NCBI GenBank assembly: GCA_022539475.1 | Contig: VCMS01000333.1 | Location: forward strand, 1-58,901 | Source of the DNA: Gracilaria domingensis | Taxonomy: Eukaryota > Rhodophyta > Florideophyceae > Gracilariales > Gracilariaceae | DNA length: 58,901 bases | Direction of reading: 5' to 3' | Shown here: positions 53,908 to 58,901 of the stretch, piece by piece | How the letters are laid out: each line of letters opens with the position of its first letter | How positions within the stretch are numbered: the first letter of the stretch is position 1 | Translations under genes and position numbers: made by a program | Notes under the pieces: model-generated | The model's input: the letters and a program-made list of their open reading frames with translations, nothing else | Told to the model about the DNA's origin: nothing | The model's database searches: none

Positions 53908-55863
53908 ATGGAGGAGAAGAAATCCTCGAAGAGTAGATTGCGGAGCTTTTGTGGTACACCGCAGAAACCACTGCAAGTTCTCGTTGATCGAAACGTAGCA
54001 GAAGAGTTTGCTGGATTCGACACGGCAAGTACGTTGTGTGTGGGATGGAAAGCCGCGTTCAACATGTTAATGTACGAATTCGGATTTGGAACGGTTGCTC
54101 ACAACATAACGCCAAGTGAGTATTCTGCCGTCTACGCAGATTTGGAAATGGAGGAGAAACACGGGGACGTGCGGACTGGTTTGCGTGCACGACATGTTCC
54201 TGTGGAGATGGATGTGGCGTACAGGGGCCCGAGGACGGAACCGTACCTTGTACGATTGGGGAAGAGGAAGGATGAAAATGAAACTCTGGAATCTTTAGTT
54301 GTTGCGCATCAATTCTTGCTAAGCTGTGTTCTGGAAAGAGGAATTGTTGAAGATGTTCATGGAGAGCAATGGGCTAAGGTAGAACTATCGAAACATCCGC
54401 TCGTGATGACAAGTGCTGTATGCCGGTTTAAGATACGCATTCCGCCCCTCAGTGGAATGGTAGATTACGTTCGCGTTCTAGACCAGGACTTATTCTCAGT
54501 TGATGTTGGAACGGAACGGAGTCTTCTGCTTGCGAAGAAGCAAAGCTTCCCCCTGCGTGGACTGCCAGTTTGGAAGAGCGAATGGTCACGGAACGTGCGA
54601 GAGTCATGCGAACGAAAAGTATGCGGTTCATTTATCGTGTACACTTTGTTACCTACTGCAAGTGGCGGTTTTGTCTCAAATAATATGGATAAAGTTGGAA
54701 TCTATGTCACAATCACTGAGGAGGTGGTTCGAGGCAGCACTGGAGGAAAGGGAGAACGCGGACTGTACTACGAGTATGTCGGTCCCCTGAATGCAATGGA
54801 ACCGAGAGAGTGTAGGACGCTGTTCATGACGATTGGTAGTAGCATTGTAGTACCAAGCACTTTTGCTGTAAGGTTTGGCGCTCATGAAGAGCATGCTGTC
54901 CAAGTCTTTGGTTACTTGCTGCGAGCTCGGAGAACTGACGGGAAACGAATGAGCTACATGAAAAGAGAAGATCTCGAGTTGTACGATGACCTGGAGGAGT
55001 ACGGAGCCCCAATGGAGCTTGTTGAGAATCTACATGATGTGCGCGGACTGGAAACTGTAGACTGGAACTCATTCGGAAGGGCCTATCCTAAGGGAAGAGA
55101 AGGCGTGGTGGGCACTATACCAAGTGTACTCGATGTTGAAATGACAACGTCGTTCCGGAAAAGACTGATCGAAACAGTGCACAAAGCGGTACCATCATGC
55201 ATGAATATAAGTGAAATTTACAAGGCCAATCCTGTGAGTAAGTTAGTGAAGTACGACGAGAACGTGAGGTACCGAGATGACAGGGACGCGTATGAGCGAC
55301 GGCTGTGGCTTGGGGACGGAGATGAATGGATGTTTGATGGCGTTCCTTACAAATATATCGAAAGTAGTCTGCAAATGAAGTTGATATTCCCCTTCGACCT
55401 GACGGATATACAGGAGGCCGTGCAACAGCAGATTGCAATGACTATAATAGAGGAAGCTGAAGGAAGTGATGGCAGTGAAAGGGACGAAGCCGCTGAATCA
55501 GAATCTGCTGTATCTGAGTCAGAAAATGAAAGCGCTGGACAGAAAGGTGAAGAAAAAGGAACTGAGATGGCATGCAAAAATAACGAAGATTCCCACGACG
55601 GATCTTGTAAGGATCATCCGTCTGAAAAGGAGGAAGAAAAGAAGGGAGAAAATAGAATTGTTGGTGATGTGCATGAAAGTAAACGCGAAGAAGGCGCGCC
55701 CAGGGGCCCTGTAACAGATGATGGTAGTGTGCACAAAGCAGACATGGAGGCCGCCGCTAATGAGAAAATTATAGGTGAAGACGACGAGGATAGTGAGAAG
55801 GAGGGTGAAGTGAAAGGGGAGAGTAAGCCTGAGCTTGGGAATAAATCGAAGACGTCGAAGTAG
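53908..55863 (+). CDS. Element protein of unknown function (ORF3), copy 2
   Basis: The frame encodes 651 residues and aligns with copy 1 from its first residues ('PLQVLVDRNVAEEFAGF') to about residue 520 ('DEWMFDGVPYKYIE'). The best-kept blocks are 'SEWSRNVRESCERKVCGSF', 'IVVPSTFAVRFGAHEEHA' and 'GVVGTIPSVLDVEMTT'. The C-terminal 130 residues are again acidic (Glu/Ser/Lys) but differ in sequence, so only the charge seems to matter. I see no known domain, signal peptide or membrane segment. Two diverged yet open copies argue for function in the element cycle. Confidence 0.75.
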   Translation: MEEKKSSKSRLRSFCGTPQKPLQVLVDRNVAEEFAGFDTASTLCVGWKAAFNMLMYEFGFGTVAHNITPSEYSAVYADLEMEEKHGDVRTGLRARHVPVEMDVAYRGPRTEPYLVRLGKRKDENETLESLVVAHQFLLSCVLERGIVEDVHGEQWAKVELSKHPLVMTSAVCRFKIRIPPLSGMVDYVRVLDQDLFSVDVGTERSLLLAKKQSFPLRGLPVWKSEWSRNVRESCERKVCGSFIVYTLLPTASGGFVSNNMDKVGIYVTITEEVVRGSTGGKGERGLYYEYVGPLNAMEPRECRTLFMTIGSSIVVPSTFAVRFGAHEEHAVQVFGYLLRARRTDGKRMSYMKREDLELYDDLEEYGAPMELVENLHDVRGLETVDWNSFGRAYPKGREGVVGTIPSVLDVEMTTSFRKRLIETVHKAVPSCMNISEIYKANPVSKLVKYDENVRYRDDRDAYERRLWLGDGDEWMFDGVPYKYIESSLQMKLIFPFDLTDIQEAVQQQIAMTIIEEAEGSDGSERDEAAESESAVSESENESAGQKGEEKGTEMACKNNEDSHDGSCKDHPSEKEEEKKGENRIVGDVHESKREEGAPRGPVTDDGSVHKADMEAAANEKIIGEDDEDSEKEGEVKGESKPELGNKSKTSK

Positions 55864-56492
55864 AGGAGACGCATCGTAGCGCAATCATTTAGAGGTTGAG
55901 ACTCTTTCTACATGTGATATCGACTTCGTGACAGGAATGCATTGGGACGAATACTTTAACAAAGCGTTGAAGCGTAACCTTTCCAGGTGCTTTCTGTGGA
56001 GCAGTGGTGACCACATTTTATATCTCCGTCATAAAGAAGTTAGCATGTTGCACTCGTAAACCAATTACAATTAACGTACGCACCATTGGTAGATCGATAT
56101 GCGAAGTTCTCAGTTGGAAGTGGTTCTCCAAGCCGAAGTCTTTCGTCCATACGTATGAGATGGACACCACCAGACAAATGCCTTACGCAGGTAGGTTGTA
56201 GAGCTGCTTGAGCAAAAAAATATATATCATTGCGAAAAGGATAAGGAAAAACGGGAGAAAGAACATCTTGGTAACACATAATATCTAACATGGTCGTGAC
56301 TGCGATATTTACTAATTGTTCAATCCATGAACTGAGAGTGAACACGGTCGAAAAGAAAGTATCGGTCAAGTTATTTACAATCTACACATCTTCCAGGTTT
56401 GCACAGAAGGATTGTAGCATCCTTTCGTTGGCGGTCTTTAACAGCGTATCTTAGCATGCGCCGGTGGGCATATTGTAGCAGCCCATCGAAAT
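55864..56492. other. Intergenic, copy 2
   Basis: No gene or repeat is recognised between ORF3 and the next palindromic site. Confidence 0.4.
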
Positions 56493-56509
56493 GCAGGAAA
56501 GATTCCTGC
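56493..56509. promoter_or_regulatory. Palindromic site GCAGGAAAGATTCCTGC
   Basis: A perfect-arm site lies about 165 bp before TATA module 5. A GACAGTGTAAGCC box stands between them, near 56586. Confidence 0.65.
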
Positions 56510-56585
56510 AATATCGCCATCCCAGTGAGTGCGTAACCTCTGCCGCAAGGTATGGAAGTCATCAACCACGACGGTATAACCCATG

Positions 56586-56752
56586 ACAGTGTAAGCCTCC
56601 AGTGTAAGACGACGTCCATATGGGCCCCTGCGTGTCCTGTACTACGTGTAACATGGATATATAGGTAGCTCGCCGCGCTTGGAGCCTGATGCAAAACCAT
56701 CTCGGGTCACGGCCTCAGTGCCATTTATTTCAAGGATAAGAGTGAAATAAAT
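56586..56752 (+). promoter_or_regulatory. TATA-hairpin module 5
   Basis: A GACAGTGTAAGCC box is followed by TATATAG at 56658. The stem ATTTATTT/AAATAAAT lies at 56723-56752, 65 bp from the TATA. A shared 'CGCCGCGCTTGGAGC' lies between them. Confidence 0.6.
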
Positions 56753-56870
56753 CGCCTATCACGCTGCCATCGTTTTGTTGCAACACTTTTGGGTACCGTG
56801 GCCCATATTGAAGAGGTGCGGACGTGTACATCTGTACAGCTGGTACTACCTGTACGTCGTGTACGATGGG

Positions 56871-56965
56871 TATATAAAGGCTCCGCCGCGCTCGGAGCGG
56901 GATGCAAGTTCAACTAGGGTGAGGGCCTCGCTGCCATTTATTTGAAGGAAAGGCATGAAATAAAT
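56871..56965 (+). promoter_or_regulatory. TATA-hairpin module 6
   Basis: This is a duplicate of module 5, 213 bp downstream. TATATAAAG is at 56871 and the stem ATTTATTT/AAATAAAT at 56936-56965, again 65 bp from the TATA. The right arm overlaps the first kinase-like codons. Confidence 0.6.
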
Positions 56966-58098
56966 GGGTCATCGGGAAGTCGTCGTTTCCGGTATGCTTC
57001 GCCTTTGTTTCGGAAAGTGGCGCTTGCGCGCAAGAATGAATCAGGCGCATGTAGTATCTCTATCTTACGTGATCGCTATCGTCGCCATCATGCTCCGGGC
57101 ATCAGACGTCTCGGCACAAGGCTTATCGGTTTGAGGGGAGATCTTCTGCTCTCGTGGTCTCGGCTGTATTTCACATTGATTCAATGCAGCAACCACGTTT
57201 GTAATGACTTTGATACTGTGAAGACCGACTGGATAACTCAGGAACCTTGGCGTCGTTGCTACAGCATGTCGAAGTTTTCATCCTCTGCTTCTGAATGAAA
57301 GGGGCTTGCATCACACATTGTGCTGGTTGGAAGCAATGCACCACGAAATCATGCCACCTTCGGGACCTCTCCATCGCCGCGAATAATCAATCCTCGACCT
57401 ATACTCTAACACTGATCCGTTGCAGTGGTTTCTTTGCTATGATCGCTGCGTCACTGAACCGAATTGCATGTGTGCCGGAACAACCTGAGTTGTCACCCTC
57501 TACGCAATCCTATGTGCTCCGATGTACGTGTCTATACGCTGCAGCGATACCCCGATGGCGACGGCTGTGGAACTAACCACACGCCCTCGTGAGAACTACC
57601 GCTTCACAGCGCATGTGCCGTTTTTCGGGGTGAGACTTTCTCTTCGTGCTATGTTGGTGAACGGCGATCCCGGGTATGAGGCAGTAGATAGCTATGCCCA
57701 GAGCGTGTTGAGATCTCGAGAGGATGTTGACACGTAATTCGCTAAGCAGTTTAGAATGTTGCGGAACGGTGAACACGAGGTGTGTCTTCTGATAACTCAC
57801 ATGTGAATGGTATCGGCGATAGTGCCATCACTTGGTAATGATATGGGACCTGCATTCGAGCAATGCGCGAAACAACGAAATGCGAGATATGGTCCTCTGG
57901 GCCCTTGACGACAGTGGTGTGGACAGCTGTGACGAAATCATGGAACAAATACCGTGGGTATCTGAAATTGGTTTAAAGTTCGAGGAGCTGGGCAGGGAAC
58001 AGTCGTGGACATTCATAGTAATGGGACATGAGCGATGCCAACGGAGATATGGTACTCAGAAGCGCAGATATTATACCGAAGTACAACGTAATCGTTGA
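56955..58098 (+). pseudogene. Protein kinase pseudogene, copy 2
   Basis: Kinase landmarks appear in order but in changing frames. They are 'NKWVIGK' (like 'NRWTVGK' of the copy 1 kinase), 'FHIDSMQQ' (hinge, like 'RYVVMQQ'), 'TLASLLQHVEVF', 'CWLEAMHHEIM', then 'CHLRDLSIAANN' resembling the catalytic H-R-D-L-S-x-x-N, 'TLTLIRCSGFFAMI' in the DFG region, and 'RFTAHVPFFGVRLSLRAM' with 'AVDSYAQSVL' in the C-lobe. Several frameshifts and stops break it. It lies directly after ORF3, the same place as the kinase of copy 1. The family would be CK1/FunK1-like; I judge this from motifs alone. Confidence 0.5.
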
Positions 58099-58355
58099 TA
58101 CTTGTCATAATTGTATGTAAGCGGATGATACAGAACGGAAATAATTATGACAATGTTCAGGTACTATATTCTGAGTAAGGCGATAGAGAAGAAATACATC
58201 AATTAGGCTGTCGATTTAACAGGGCGTGAACCAAATCGGAAGCATGAAAAGACATAAAAACGGGATGGTTCTCAGGTTCAGTAAGAAAGGAAAGAAACGG
58301 CACCATTGCGCGTGGAGGAGGAGATACAAAGCAGTACAGACATACATCTGCAAGC

Positions 58356-58901
58356 ATGTCTGGGCGTCGTATAGTTCTTACCTTAGCAGGTCAGCGGTTT
58401 GTATCAAAAGAGTTACCAAGAGAAGAAAATGCTGGTGGCGACAGCGGTGAAGAAGGCGAACGTGCTTTCGTAGAAGGAGCGCCGGCTGTAGCCAGTACAT
58501 CAGTCGAAAGTGATGGAGGAAATGTAAAGGGGGTTGGAAGCGCAGAGGCACAAAGCGCCGGTGCTGAGAACGCGGGTGCTGGGAACCATGGTGCTATGAA
58601 CACAGGTGCGGGGAATGCGGGCAATGTGAGCGTGGAAGGTGCGGCATTAGGAGCTGCAAGTACGGGGGTTGAAAGTGGAGGGGCTGAAATGGCGGAAAAT
58701 GGGAATGAAGTGGAATCCCCGCAGAGCATAAATGAGAATGAAGAAGAGGAAGGGATTGAGGGGATTGAGGATGTGTTACAACGCTTGGTATATGCCGTGT
58801 GCAAAGCACGAGTAGAAACCAGTGTTCTTCAAGGAATGATGGAGGGCCATGCAAGGGGATTGAGGAGGTTGGAGAGCGCTATTAAAAAAGTACGAAAAAC
58901 A
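58356..58901 (+). CDS. Partial acidic protein running off the right edge
   Basis: From the ATG at 58356 the frame is open for 182 codons to the end of the window. After 'MSGRRIVLTLAGQRF' comes a long Gly/Ala/Glu-rich, repeat-like region (units like 'AGAENAGAGN'), then an amphipathic helical part ('DVLQRLVYAVCKARVETSV', 'RGLRRLESAIKKV') that may be a coiled coil. I recognise no family. The low-complexity part resembles in style the acidic tail of ORF3 in copy 1. It may be a fifth element gene or the gene next to the element. Confidence 0.45.
   Translation, partial: MSGRRIVLTLAGQRFVSKELPREENAGGDSGEEGERAFVEGAPAVASTSVESDGGNVKGVGSAEAQSAGAENAGAGNHGAMNTGAGNAGNVSVEGAALGAASTGVESGGAEMAENGNEVESPQSINENEEEEGIEGIEDVLQRLVYAVCKARVETSVLQGMMEGHARGLRRLESAIKKVRKT

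Larger units (their letters stand above)
42472..58901 (+). mobile_element. Large tyrosine-recombinase/Ulp1 transposon, copy 2 (runs to or past the window edge)
   Basis: This has the same left end and gene order as copy 1: recombinase (45204, +), protease (52621, -), ORF3 (53908, +) and kinase remnant (56955, +). The first three are open. Protein identity with copy 1 is high in the recombinase and lower in ORF3. The left ends lie 16161 bp apart. The right boundary is not seen; whether the partial gene at 58356 belongs to the element is open. Confidence 0.75.

Noticed and set aside
27119..56509. CRISPR-like array from the repeated 17-bp palindrome
   Set aside because: Spacing is irregular, units are spread over 29 kb in eukaryotic DNA, and there are no cas genes.
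58391..58804. 137-residue minus-strand frame at the right edge
   Set aside because: It is the complement of the Gly/Ala-rich partial plus-strand gene; the plus strand has the better start and a helical end.

Overview
The window is nuclear DNA from an intron-poor eukaryote. The signs are TATA-type promoters, one GT-AG intron, a TMEM230-like membrane protein, mitochondrial-carrier and RAD9 remnants, a type II membrane sulfotransferase-like protein, and genes spaced by long non-coding stretches. A compact, intron-poor genome with sulfotransferase-like genes and many mobile elements would suit a florideophyte red alga. That assignment is an inference, not something the sequence proves. More than half of the window is mobile or decayed DNA.

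Left part (1-12.7 kb). A divergent pair flanks a large nested palindrome (about 1.34-2.81 kb) that duplicates one promoter in opposite orientations. Leftward is a nuclear protein with an SV40-type NLS and a weak p300/CBP acetyltransferase resemblance. Rightward is a long, multiply broken gene with a ParB-like domain at its N-terminus and a 2-oxoglutarate/Fe(II) dioxygenase-like fold at its C-terminus. Next come two convergent, decaying HAD-phosphatase paralogues, an intact ketopantoate-reductase-like gene, a 5'-truncated ribulose-phosphate 3-epimerase fragment, three long hairpins and a coiled-coil protein.

Middle (12.7-26.3 kb). Two apparently identical 490-bp direct repeats enclose 2.5 kb without a clear gene. 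AT-rich DNA follows with one sulfotransferase-like gene, then a degenerate GATGTCC/GGACATC array. After that is a group of gene remnants: a TMEM230-like gene with an intron, and a mitochondrial carrier pseudogene fused end to end with a RAD9 pseudogene.

Right part (26.3-58.9 kb). This is the main result: two related copies, in the same orientation, of a large transposon of at least 16 kb. The gene order is tyrosine recombinase (+), Ulp1/C48 SUMO-type cysteine protease (-), a conserved protein of unknown function (+), then a protein kinase (+). Copy 1 starts near 26311 and copy 2 near 42472. Copy 2 cuts through a kinase gene that lies in the same place as the kinase remnant of copy 2, so copy 2 probably inserted into copy 1. 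The copy 1 recombinase carries one nonsense codon (CGA to TGA); that of copy 2 is open. The recombinase has a SUMO-interaction-like motif next to its acidic region, so a SUMO-linked control circuit together with the protease is plausible.

Both copies share non-coding structure. A 17-bp palindrome (consensus GCAGGAAWSWTTCCTGC) recurs upstream of every element gene. Paired TATA modules are followed at 64-66 bp by an A/T-stem hairpin. Subterminal hairpins show a compensatory base change between the copies. The left end is a degenerate GATTTAG-type array.
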